DNA from: an uncultured Clostridia bacterium
GTDB lineage: Bacteria > Bacillota > Clostridia > Oscillospirales > Acutalibacteraceae
DNA length: 14,266 bases
Direction of reading: 5' to 3'
NCBI GenBank assembly: GCA_946628455.1
Contig: CAMOWP010000035.1
Location: 1-14,266 of the forward strand
The stretch's first letter is position 1. Every line of letters starts with the position of its first letter. Of the stretch, positions 7,786-14,266 are shown piece by piece. A program made the position numbers and the translations under genes. The notes under the pieces are model-generated. The model was given only the letters and a program-made list of their open reading frames with translations, made no database searches and was not told where the DNA came from.

Positions 7786-7814
7786 ATTTTAAGGCATTAG
7801 CGAAAATTAGTCAA
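7786..7814 (-). promoter_or_regulatory. Sigma-A promoter of the PH-phosphodiesterase operon
   Basis: On the minus strand TTGACT (7809-7814) and TAAAAT (7786-7791) are spaced by 17 nt (7792-7808); each hexamer has one deviation from consensus. The leader to the start codon would be about 30 nt. Confidence 0.8.
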
Positions 7815-8042
7815 GTCTACCTTTGAAAGCGGCTGCAAATGATAGTTACTATAAAATAGTTGCTTCTATTATTGAGCCGACTAAAAAAGATAGATTACCG
7901 TTTTAATTGAGAAAAGTTATTAGATTAGCTTGGAATAGAGTTTAAACATTTTTATTTCGTGACCATATTTATGACTACGTGGTGAGAGACGGAAAAAAAC
8001 CGTATGTATCACGACCGAACGCTGTTGAAACAGATATTAAAC
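7815..8042. other. Gene-free AT-rich spacer, no identified feature
   Basis: I see no credible coding region, RNA gene or transposon remnant. There are only weak local inverted repeats: ACTAT-AAA-ATAGT around 7847-7860, and ACGG-A7-CCGT near 7989-8003 inside a wider GTGA/TCAC pairing. It separates the PH-operon promoter from the hairpin-rich block downstream of the tRNA. Confidence 0.6.
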
Positions 8043-8217
8043 AAAGCGAGGCGTCGAGCCTCGCTTTATTTGGGACTTTCTACGCAACAACGAAACAGTC
8101 CACCGGACTGTTTCTCCCGCTTCTCGCCGACAAAGTCGGTGACAAGCGGTGTTTTGTTTCAAGTCCACGTCACGAGCACCAAAAGAAAAATACCAAGTAT
8201 CCAAATGGATACTTGGT
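8043..8217. repeat. Hairpin-dense block downstream of tRNA-Leu
   Basis: Four strong inverted repeats lie in 175 bases: AAAGCGAGGC pairs across 8043-8052/8058-8067; GAAACAGTCC pairs across 8092-8101/8105-8114 with loop ACC; 8117-8131/8135-8149 forms a near-perfect stem with triloop AAA (one C-C mismatch, one G-T pair); and 8192-8202/8207-8217 is the tRNA terminator. The plus strand at 8158-8181 also resembles the T-loop-to-CCA end of a tRNA. No coding potential is evident. A dispersed repeat, a decayed element, or part of an unrecognised RNA are all possible. Confidence 0.6.
8181..8217 (-). terminator. Intrinsic terminator of tRNA-Leu
   Basis: The 11-bp perfect stem ACCAAGTATCC/GGATACTTGGT (8192-8202/8207-8217) with a 4-nt loop is followed on the minus strand by ATTTTTCTTTT. 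It begins 6 nt past the encoded CCA end of the tRNA. A T-run at 8219-8223 on the other side means it could also stop plus-strand transcription. Confidence 0.9.
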
Positions 8218-8222
8218 GTTTT

Positions 8223-8307
8223 TGGTGCGAGAGACGGGACTTGAACCCGTACGAGTCGCCCCACACGCCCCTCAAACGTGCGCGTCTGCCGATTCCGCCA
8301 CTCTCGC
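8223..8307 (-). tRNA. tRNA-Leu (anticodon GAG), CCA encoded
   Basis: An 85-nt class II tRNA on the minus strand. Acceptor GCGAGAG (8301-8307) pairs perfectly with CTCTCGC (8227-8233); discriminator A at 8226 and an encoded CCA (8223-8225). The anticodon stem CACGT/GCGTG encloses TTGAGGG, so the anticodon is GAG, reading CUC/CUU. A 13-nt variable arm, as expected for leucine tRNAs, precedes the T-arm ACGGG-TTCAAGT-CCCGT. It has its own promoter and terminator. Confidence 0.97.
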
Positions 8308-8320
8308 GTCAACAGTAGGA

Positions 8321-8349
8321 ATTATATCAAATCAGAGTATAATTGTCAA
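8321..8349 (-). promoter_or_regulatory. Perfect-consensus promoter of tRNA-Leu
   Basis: On the minus strand TTGACA (8344-8349) and TATAAT (8321-8326) are separated by exactly 17 nt. The -10 ends 13 nt before the tRNA 5' end, giving a leader of only a few nucleotides. The promoter lies in the 67-nt gap after the reverse transcriptase gene. Confidence 0.92.
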
Positions 8350-8374
8350 CACTTTTTTAAAACTTTTTTGAAAA

Positions 8375-9586
8375 TTAATCAGTATTTAATCTGTTATTCT
8401 TAAAACAATAGTATCTGTTAACAAGCGTAACGTAGCCGAGCGCCTTCATATCGCTATACGAAAAAGCGAACTTTCCTCTGTTCTGTTTACCCGTTGCGGC
8501 AAAGCGAACGCACTGCTGCATATAAGAATCAAGCTCCTTAAGGCTTTTATCCGTATTGATTATCGGGAAATACCAGCGGCTCCAGGTTATTTCGTTAACA
8601 ACGTCATTTGAAAACAGCTTCTTGTTGAAATACCTTATATATGCAGCGGCGGCTCTTTCAGGGGCTGCCGATTTTTTAATTCTCCAGCGGTTAAGCGCCC
8701 GAGCCTTTCTTCTCATTTTCTTTTTGAGCTTGCTTTTTGAAATATCGGAAATATCAATTACACCGTTTTCATAGCTGAAGCCGAGGAAGCTCCATTTTTC
8801 AAGAGGCCTTGTAATGCTGACCTTGCTATCGTTAACAGTCAGCCTTCTTGATTTTAGAAAGCTTTTTATATATTCAATATAGCTATTCAGCTCCGTCTCT
8901 GTTTCGGCAAAAACGATAATATCGTCAGAATACCTTGCATACATGGCATCAATACTTTCAAAATGCTTATCAAGCGCGCTGACATAAAGATTTGCCAGAA
9001 ATCCAGAAATCGGCGAGCCTGCGATTATGCCCTTTTTAATCTCCGCCAATTCTCCGTCAACTATTGCATACGGACTAGAAAGCATAGCCTCAATAACAGA
9101 GTAAAGCTTCATATCCTCGCAGAGAAGCTCCTTCAATTCGGGAAGAAGAAGCGAGCAGTCAACAGAATTGAAATAATCAGAAATATCAAGCTTATATGAA
9201 AAGAGCTTTGAAGGTTTATTGCTTACAAGCTTTTTTATTGCATTTTTAACGCCTTTGTTTTGCCTGAAGGAATAAAGATTATCGCTGAAAATATAATCGT
9301 ATTTGAGCAGCTGAAACGCAAGCATTTTCTGAATATAGTTTTCCTCCTCGGGAAAGGTGAAAACAATCCGCTTTTTATCGGAAAAGCTTTTATTTATCAT
9401 CACAGCGCGGGGATGGGAAAAAGCTCCGCCGAACAAAAGCTTTTCGGCAGAGTTAACATATTCTTTTTCTGCTATGAACTTTTCAAGTTTTTCCTGCTCA
9501 GCCTTCGTCATATGGCCGCCGCTTATCTTATATTCAAGAAAGCTCTGCCACTGCGAATGAACAAGAAGCGTATCAAGTATCTCCAT
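8375..9586 (-). CDS. Free-standing reverse transcriptase (unassigned bacterial RT lineage)
   Basis: RNA-directed DNA polymerase of 403 residues, an RT domain with N- and C-terminal extensions. Order: N-terminal helical region (1-60); RKxxxFTFPEEENYIQKML (72-89); RT2 LYSFRQNKGVKNAI (104-117); RT3 YKLDISDYFNSV with catalytic D134 (131-142); RT4 KGIIAGSPISGFLANLY (185-201); RT5 ARYSDDIIVF with D221/D222 (217-226); RT6 LTVNDSKVS (249-257); RT7 FLGFSY (267-272). A Lys/Arg-rich thumb (284-306) and a C-terminal block TGKQNRGKF...LGYVTLVNRYY (366-393) follow. I see no group II maturase/HNH region and no retron NAxxH or VTG signature, so I do not assign a class. The start ATG has no Shine-Dalgarno; a T6 tract and a structured RNA element lie directly upstream. 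Downstream is tRNA-Leu. All active-site residues look intact, so it is probably active. Confidence 0.9.
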   Translation of the reverse strand: MEILDTLLVHSQWQSFLEYKISGGHMTKAEQEKLEKFIAEKEYVNSAEKLLFGGAFSHPRAVMINKSFSDKKRIVFTFPEEENYIQKMLAFQLLKYDYIFSDNLYSFRQNKGVKNAIKKLVSNKPSKLFSYKLDISDYFNSVDCSLLLPELKELLCEDMKLYSVIEAMLSSPYAIVDGELAEIKKGIIAGSPISGFLANLYVSALDKHFESIDAMYARYSDDIIVFAETETELNSYIEYIKSFLKSRRLTVNDSKVSITRPLEKWSFLGFSYENGVIDISDISKSKLKKKMRRKARALNRWRIKKSAAPERAAAAYIRYFNKKLFSNDVVNEITWSRWYFPIINTDKSLKELDSYMQQCVRFAATGKQNRGKFAFSYSDMKALGYVTLVNRYYCFKNNRLNTD

Positions 9587-9597
9587 AATAAAAAATC

Positions 9598-9723
9598 ACA
9601 GAGTCGGGAACGATTTAAAATCGCATTTATGCGATACAGGTCTGCACGCAGAGCGACTGCCTGCAAAGTCCGTTTGCTCTGCGCTTTAACCCACACAGGC
9701 GCCTTGCGGCATCCCGACTCTGT
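9598..9723 (-). ncRNA. Structured RNA element upstream of the reverse transcriptase
   Basis: A 126-nt minus-strand element fills nearly the whole gap between cca and the RT gene. A perfect 12-bp closing stem pairs 9712-9723 with 9598-9609 (ACAGAGTCGGGA with TCCCGACTCTGT). Inside, 5' to 3': a GCC-GCAA-GGC hairpin with a GNRA tetraloop (9701-9710); GCCTGTG (9694-9700); the 8-bp stem CGCAGAGC/GCTCTGCG (9676-9683/9647-9654) continuing into GACT/AGTC (9667-9670/9655-9658) after a 5-nt bulge; and hairpin ATCGCA-TAAA-TGCGAT (9620-9635). The terminal loop CAGGC (9659-9663) could pair with GCCTG to form a pseudoknot. A T6 tract (9590-9595) follows the closing stem. The minus orientation is chosen for the GNRA loop and for agreement with the RT gene. 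Class not identified; a msr-msd-like template, an RT cofactor or an attenuator are candidates. Confidence 0.72.
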
Positions 9724-9729
9724 TTTAAA

Positions 9730-11076
9730 CTAATTATTAAGCATTTTATAATCTCTTTCAGCCCGAGAAAGAAGCCACTCCCTGCGGTTGCATTCAGGGT
9801 TGCCCGAAACCTCATTGATAAGGCTTTCAAGCTCCTCTTTAATCTGAGCTCCGCTAAAGCCTGTTTTTACAAGGTCGTTTCCGTTAATTACAAGGTCGCT
9901 TATTCTGTAAGGCTCGCCGCTGTTTATAATATCAATTGCAGTCATTCTTATATATTTTAACTCTTCAATTTCGGGCTCTGAAAGCTCAAGGTTATGAGTT
10001 AACATATCGGAAATTTTAACATCGATGTAATCGAGGATAAGCTCGCCGCCAATTATCCTCATCCATTTTTTAATATTGCTTCGCCTGCGCGAAATATGAA
10101 GGTCGTGTATCTCAACAAGCCTGACAACCTTTTCCTTAAGCTCGTTGCTCGTTTTAAACCTGTTCATTATATCACGCGCGTATTTTGCGCCAACCTCGGG
10201 GTGGCCGTAAAAATGGTCAACTCCCCTTTCGTCTGTTGTACGGCAATCAGGCTTGCCGATATCGTGAAACAAAAGCGCAAGGCGGATGTAATCCTTTTTC
10301 GGCGAAACACAAACGGATTTTACACTGTGAGTGTAAATGTCATAGATATGCCAGCGGCTGTTCTGCGGAAAATCAAAGGTTGGTTTGAGCTCCGGAATAA
10401 TCACAGCTAAAATATCTCTGTATTCAAGCAGCACCCTCTCGGCATAATCGCCGAGCAGGAGCTTTTTAAGCTCGGTAAAAAGGCGCTCGTAAGCAATATT
10501 TAAAAGAAGGTTTTTGCATTTGAAAATCGCTTTTTTTGTATGCTTTTCAATTTCAAAGCCAAGCACTGCAGAAAAGCGCAGCGCTCTCATTATCCTGAGC
10601 CCGTCCTCTTTAAACCTCAGCTCAGGGTTGCCGACTGCGCGGATAAGCTCGTTTTCAATATCCTCTCTGCCGCAGAATAAATCAACAACGCCTTCATCCT
10701 CATTAAAAGCAAGGGCGTTTATTGTAAAATCGCGGCGCGATAAATCCTCGCTTAAATCCGTTACAAACGTTACCTCGCTCGGGTGGCGGTTATCAAGGTA
10801 GCTGCCGTCCGTTCTGAAGGTTGTAATTTCAAAGCTTTCGCCGTTTAAAACAGCGGTAACAGTTCCGTGCTTAAGCCCCGTTTCAAAATACTTTATTCCG
10901 TTTTCGCTAAGAACGCGCTCAGTTTCATCGGGCTTAGCGGATGTTGTTATATCAATATCCGTTACAGTGCGTCCGATAATCATATCCCTGACGCAGCCGC
11001 CTACAGCATAAGCTTTGTATCCACTTTCGGAAAGCAGCCTGATTATTCTGTTTGCGCTTTCATTCAATATCTTCAT
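9730..11076 (-). CDS. cca: CCA-adding tRNA nucleotidyltransferase with HD domain
   Basis: Adds or repairs the 3' CCA of tRNAs in the cytoplasm (class II nucleotidyltransferase, 448 residues). The ATG at 11076 is chosen: it gives the family-typical MKILNESANRII start and overlaps the upstream gene's end by 17 nt, whereas the in-frame TTG at 11118 would need a longer overlap and has no good ribosome site. Motifs: GGCVRD (26-31), metal-binding DIDITTSA (D40, D42), RRDFTINALAF (114-124), RFKEDGLRIMRALRF (154-168), ERLFTELKKLL (197-207), and an HD domain HDIGKP (271-276) with HPEVGAKYA (292-300), as in many Clostridia. It follows the small TM protein and precedes the RT-associated RNA element by 6 nt; read-through into that element is likely because no separate terminator is seen. 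Confidence 0.93.
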   Translation of the reverse strand: MKILNESANRIIRLLSESGYKAYAVGGCVRDMIIGRTVTDIDITTSAKPDETERVLSENGIKYFETGLKHGTVTAVLNGESFEITTFRTDGSYLDNRHPSEVTFVTDLSEDLSRRDFTINALAFNEDEGVVDLFCGREDIENELIRAVGNPELRFKEDGLRIMRALRFSAVLGFEIEKHTKKAIFKCKNLLLNIAYERLFTELKKLLLGDYAERVLLEYRDILAVIIPELKPTFDFPQNSRWHIYDIYTHSVKSVCVSPKKDYIRLALLFHDIGKPDCRTTDERGVDHFYGHPEVGAKYARDIMNRFKTSNELKEKVVRLVEIHDLHISRRRSNIKKWMRIIGGELILDYIDVKISDMLTHNLELSEPEIEELKYIRMTAIDIINSGEPYRISDLVINGNDLVKTGFSGAQIKEELESLINEVSGNPECNRREWLLSRAERDYKMLNN

Positions 11077-11461
11077 CAAAATATAGCTTAATCCTGTTTT
11101 TCTTATTATAGTTTTCAAGCTCGCTCAGAGCCTGAATTCTTTCCTCATCAGTAAAGGCAGGCTTTTCCTCGGGATAATCCCACTCTGTAAAAAGCGCTTT
11201 TCGCGTGCAGCGCATTTTGCCGTCGTCAAGCACCCAGGGGTAAACGTAAATCTTCCTTTTATTCTTGACATAGTACAGCTTGCCGCTTCTGCCGTCAGAG
11301 ACATTTTTGAAATAAATCAGACCCTTTGCTTCCTTCATAAGGATTCTGACCTTATGCTCCTCAGGCATTTTATTAAACTGAAGCTTGTTGATAAACGGAA
11401 AGATAAAGAGCCCGAGAAGGATAACCGCAACGGCAATTACCGCAATAACAGCTCCTGTCAT
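11060..11461 (-). CDS. Small membrane-anchored protein of unknown function
   Basis: A 133-residue protein I do not recognise. Residues 2-23 form one hydrophobic segment (GAVIAVIAVAVILLGLFIFP), followed by NKLQFNK. The soluble part carries a KGLIYFKNVSDGRSGKLYY stretch (about 47-65), a basic strand KNKRKIYVYPWVL and an acidic helical C terminus (EERIQALSELENYNKKNR, then DEDIE). With few positive charges before the segment and several after it, a cytoplasmic soluble domain is plausible but not certain. Its ATG overlaps the GH38 stop codon in an ATGA (11458-11461) and its end overlaps cca, so it is translationally coupled on both sides. The GAGG about 7 nt upstream is a modest ribosome site. Length and overlaps argue that it is a real gene. 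Confidence 0.8.
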   Translation of the reverse strand: MTGAVIAVIAVAVILLGLFIFPFINKLQFNKMPEEHKVRILMKEAKGLIYFKNVSDGRSGKLYYVKNKRKIYVYPWVLDDGKMRCTRKALFTEWDYPEEKPAFTDEERIQALSELENYNKKNRIKLYFDEDIE

Positions 11462-14266
11462 TCCTCAACCTCCAGAGTTATAATTTCAAAAGGTCTGTAT
11501 TCAAGAACGTCAGTTTCCCTGATAACCTCCTCAAGCATATTGAGGATTCTGACAGGCTTTTTGAGAATGATATATCCCCTGTTGCCGTACTGCTCAGAAA
11601 GGCGGATAACCTTCATTTTACCGTTTTCGCTGAACTTTGCAGCCTGAAGGAAAAGCGGCTCAAAGGTCGGAAGGCTCCACTCATCGTCCGATTTAATCAG
11701 CGGGTTGTTATACTGAAGCGCAATGTTGTTAATTCCCGCGTTTATCGCGTCGCTCTTATGAGGCATAATCATATAGCAGAAATTATGCTCTCCGAGGTCT
11801 GACACAACGTCGGGGCGTACCGTTGCACGCAAAAGCGAGAGGCTCATAGAGCTGTTCTCAAAGCCAACGCCGTACTTACAGTCGTTAATAAGCGCAATTC
11901 CGCCGAAAGCCTCGGCAACGGAGCACCACTTATGATGACACGTTTCAAAGCGCGCCTGCTGCCATGAGGTGTTGCGGTGAGTTTCTCTTTCGATATATCC
12001 CGCTGAGGTATCGCACAGCGCTTTTCTTGTTAACACGTTACAGTCAAAAACTGCCTTTGCAAGCTTGTGATTCTCCTGCCAGTTGACAATATTCTCAACC
12101 TCAATCCCCCTGCTCTGCCTGAACAGCCTTATAATCATAGTCCATTCGGATTTAGCAGTTTTCAGCTTGCATTTAAACGAAGCGCACTCGCCGTCAAGCT
12201 CATAAAGCGCAAGCGGCTCTTCAACGTCTATATGAATTTCCTGCTGCTTGTAGTTTGAAAGAATATCCCACGCGTCGTAGTTACCGGGCCTATCGTCATA
12301 AATTTTCAGCTTGTTAAAATCGCCCGCTGTCCACTCACGGTTAAGCTCAAGGTCATAGAGCGAATTGATTGAGCCGTCCTCATTAAACGAGACGGCGTAA
12401 AACGGAGTAAGCGCGTCTATGCCCTGAATTCTTATCCAGCTTGTTTTGCCCTTGACTGCTCTGAGCGCTTTTGAGCTCATAGGAGCAATGTTCGGTATAA
12501 GCCAGTTACCCTTTTTGCCGAGACGCGTTGAGGTGCCGCTCTTATTCTTTACGAAAGTGAGCGCGTCACGCCTGATGTTAAGTGAATTGAAATACTTTGA
12601 GCCCTTGCCGATATATTCGTCAAGCGCACTGTCAAGCTCCTTATAATCCTTCATCGCGTCCTCATAAACCGGATGAATATGAGAGCCCGGGAGGATATCG
12701 TGGAACTGATTTACGAGAAGCTTTTTATAGAGCCTTCTGAACATATCGGGCTGCTTATCGTTTCTCATAACGGAAAGAATTTCAGCGTTTCTCAGCTTCC
12801 ATTCAAGCGCCCTGTTATATTTTTTAAGGTTTGCCTTTGTTGTGAAGGTGCCACGGTGCATTTCAAGGTAAAGCTCACCGTCCCAGGTTTCAAGCTTATC
12901 GTTATTTTTAAGATTTTTTTCAAGGAATTCAGCGCCGCCCATATGCTTTGTGTTAGGCATTGCGGAAACCTTGTCAAAACGGTGCATAAGCTCAATCATA
13001 TCCTCGGTGCAGCCTGATCCGCCGTCACCGTAGCCGAACATATTCATAGTCTGTCCGCCGAGGTCCTTGTCAATATACGCTTCCCAGTTTGCTTGAATCT
13101 GTGAAGGGTAATTCCAGGTTATAAAGTGAGTGGGCGGAACGCAGGCAAGCACCTCGGTTCCGTCGATACCGCGCCAGATAAAATTATTATGCGGGAAGCG
13201 GTTTGTATCATTCCAGGTTGACATTTTATTTGAAACAAAATAATCAACGCCGCAGCCCTTGAGAATCTGAGGCATAATCCAGCTGTTTCCGAAAACGTCG
13301 GGCAGCCACGCGTTATTTACTCTTATGCCGAACATTCTCTCATACGCCTGCTGACCGTAGAGGCACTGACGGATGAGGCTTTCGGCGTTAGGAATATTGC
13401 AATCAGGCTCAACATACATTGCGCCGACCGGCTCGAACTGACCGCTTTTAACCTTTTCCTTAAGCTCCTCAAACACCTCGGGATAATACTTTTCAAGCGT
13501 TTCATAAACATAAGGCTGAGTGTGAGTAAACTTAAAATCGGGGTATCTGTCCATAAGCCTGAGCTGAATCAGAATTGTTCTCAGGTTTTTCTGAACGGAG
13601 TGTATTCTCCTCCAGTAATAGGCAATGTCAAGATGAGAGTGAGCTACAAGCGCAACGTCTCCCGAGCCCTTATATGTATCATTTGCGTATATTACGTCAT
13701 CTATGTATTTTTTTGCTTCGTCAAGCCCCGTAAGCTCCTCGCCGTAAAAATCAATAAGATTCATTGCGTTATTGAGCTCACGCTTTAAGAATTCGCGGTA
13801 ATCCTCGTTAAAGCTTTCGCCGTCCATAATATCAAGCAAAAGCTCAAAATCCCACACTAAATCCTGCACCTTATGGTTAACAGTTGTGATATAAGCACCC
13901 TCAAAAATCTGCCTGCAGCCGCGGACAGAAAGTGATTCGGGATTTCTTTCATCATCGGGCTTTGAGCGGTTATAGCCCATAATTTCAAAATGAAGCGTTT
14001 CCTTGTCATTTATATAAGGTGAAAGCAGCATTCGCTCTCTGTTCGGGTCAACTCCGCCAATGTATTTTCCGTTAACCTTAACGCACATTTCAGCCGCAGT
14101 TTTAAGAGTAAACCAAAGCTCCATTCCCTGCAGCTCCTCTGGAATATCAACATCCGCTTTAATAAAAGCCGTTCCGTCAGGAGTAAAATACATATCGCCT
14201 TTTTTCAGCGCTCTGTAATCCTCGGAATAATATTCAAACTCCATTTCGGACACCTGGCGGGCATCA
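11458..14266 (-). CDS. GH38 alpha-mannosidase, 5' end beyond the window
   Basis: Zinc-dependent retaining alpha-mannosidase; no signal peptide can be judged because the frame stays open to the window edge (codons D-A-R-Q precede the GTG at 14253), and GH38 enzymes of this type usually have more residues upstream. Counting from the codon at 14253: an N-terminal beta-rich part with KADVDIPEEL (32-41); the GH38 barrel start AHSHLDIAYYW with metal ligands H207/D209; LPDVFGNSWIMPQIL with nucleophile D319; MNMFGYGDGGSG (403-414); and NQFHDILPGSHI with ligand H518. A three-helix and beta-sandwich region fills the rest to 931. It probably trims mannosides such as host or yeast N-glycan fragments, as inferred from the family. 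Its stop overlaps the small TM protein start by 4 nt, which places it first among the visible genes of this series. Confidence 0.92.
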   Translation of the reverse strand, partial: DARQVSEMEFEYYSEDYRALKKGDMYFTPDGTAFIKADVDIPEELQGMELWFTLKTAAEMCVKVNGKYIGGVDPNRERMLLSPYINDKETLHFEIMGYNRSKPDDERNPESLSVRGCRQIFEGAYITTVNHKVQDLVWDFELLLDIMDGESFNEDYREFLKRELNNAMNLIDFYGEELTGLDEAKKYIDDVIYANDTYKGSGDVALVAHSHLDIAYYWRRIHSVQKNLRTILIQLRLMDRYPDFKFTHTQPYVYETLEKYYPEVFEELKEKVKSGQFEPVGAMYVEPDCNIPNAESLIRQCLYGQQAYERMFGIRVNNAWLPDVFGNSWIMPQILKGCGVDYFVSNKMSTWNDTNRFPHNNFIWRGIDGTEVLACVPPTHFITWNYPSQIQANWEAYIDKDLGGQTMNMFGYGDGGSGCTEDMIELMHRFDKVSAMPNTKHMGGAEFLEKNLKNNDKLETWDGELYLEMHRGTFTTKANLKKYNRALEWKLRNAEILSVMRNDKQPDMFRRLYKKLLVNQFHDILPGSHIHPVYEDAMKDYKELDSALDEYIGKGSKYFNSLNIRRDALTFVKNKSGTSTRLGKKGNWLIPNIAPMSSKALRAVKGKTSWIRIQGIDALTPFYAVSFNEDGSINSLYDLELNREWTAGDFNKLKIYDDRPGNYDAWDILSNYKQQEIHIDVEEPLALYELDGECASFKCKLKTAKSEWTMIIRLFRQSRGIEVENIVNWQENHKLAKAVFDCNVLTRKALCDTSAGYIERETHRNTSWQQARFETCHHKWCSVAEAFGGIALINDCKYGVGFENSSMSLSLLRATVRPDVVSDLGEHNFCYMIMPHKSDAINAGINNIALQYNNPLIKSDDEWSLPTFEPLFLQAAKFSENGKMKVIRLSEQYGNRGYIILKKPVRILNMLEEVIRETDVLEYRPFEIITLEVEE

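Noticed and set aside
8043..8217. CRISPR array
   Set aside because: The stems differ in sequence from one another; there are no direct repeats with regular spacers and no cas genes nearby.
7979..8371. Open frames across the tRNA-Leu region on both strands (for example 7979-8371, 8004-8318 plus; 8037-8312 minus)
   Set aside because: They run through the tRNA and hairpin block, read its antisense, and have no ribosome site or conserved domain; typical spurious ORFs around tRNA genes.
8351..8373. Near-tandem ACTTTTTTAAA/ACTTTTTTGAA repeat after the RT stop codon, considered as a terminator
   Set aside because: AT-only and without a GC stem; too weak to call a terminator and probably low-complexity sequence.
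8375..9723. Calling the RT plus RNA a bona fide retron
   Set aside because: Position and closing stem fit, but the RT lacks the NAxxH and VTG signatures and I cannot find a clear branching-G/msr-msd layout, so only a retron-like possibility is stated.
8375..9723. Group II intron or diversity-generating retroelement
   Set aside because: No domain V-like hairpin, maturase X or HNH region, accessory protein or template/variable repeat pair is visible.
9598..9723. A known metabolite riboswitch controlling the RT
   Set aside because: The fold and conserved bases do not match any riboswitch class that I can recognise.

Overview
The window looks like a chromosomal segment of a gut-type Clostridia, most likely an Oscillospirales/Ruminococcus-like organism. 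That placement is an inference from moderate-to-low GC, strong AAGGGGAG-type ribosome binding sites, sigma-A promoters close to consensus, intrinsic hairpin terminators and protein families typical of that group. No phage or insertion-sequence gene is visible. Almost all genes lie on the minus strand.

Layout, left to right. On the plus strand, a 5'-truncated PotD-type polyamine-binding protein with a C-terminal membrane anchor (2-955) overlaps a HAD phosphatase (939-1595). A bidirectional terminator at 1594-1631 separates them from the minus-strand genes. Those are a secreted SGNH/GDSL esterase (1633-2529, own promoter), then a two-gene sugar-use operon of a cytoplasmic GH30 glycosidase (4833-6155) followed by a GPH/MFS sugar symporter with an unusual 267-residue cytoplasmic tail (2594-4822), driven by a perfect-consensus promoter. 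Next is a second short operon: a bacterial PH-domain protein with a C-terminal calcium-loop motif (7316-7750) and a membrane-anchored NPP-like phosphodiesterase (6278-7294), with its own promoter and terminator.

Between 7815 and 8374 there is no protein gene. It holds a tRNA-Leu(GAG) gene (8223-8307, minus) with a perfect promoter and a hairpin terminator. Downstream of the tRNA is a hairpin-dense block (8043-8217) that includes an imperfect inverted copy of the tRNA 3' end.

The right half is one minus-strand series with overlapping genes: a GH38 alpha-mannosidase (5' end outside the window), a small one-TM protein, the CCA-adding enzyme, then a roughly 126-nt highly structured element (9598-9723) and a free-standing reverse transcriptase (8375-9586). 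The element is closed by a perfect 12-bp stem, contains a GNRA hairpin, a long internal stem and a possible pseudoknot, and ends in a T6 tract just before the RT start codon, which lacks a visible Shine-Dalgarno. The RT has intact catalytic motifs (LDISDYF, YSDD) but no retron signatures that I can see and no group II maturase domain. This RT plus structured-RNA pair is the best candidate in the window for an undescribed system: a retron-like, defence-type or self-regulated RT.
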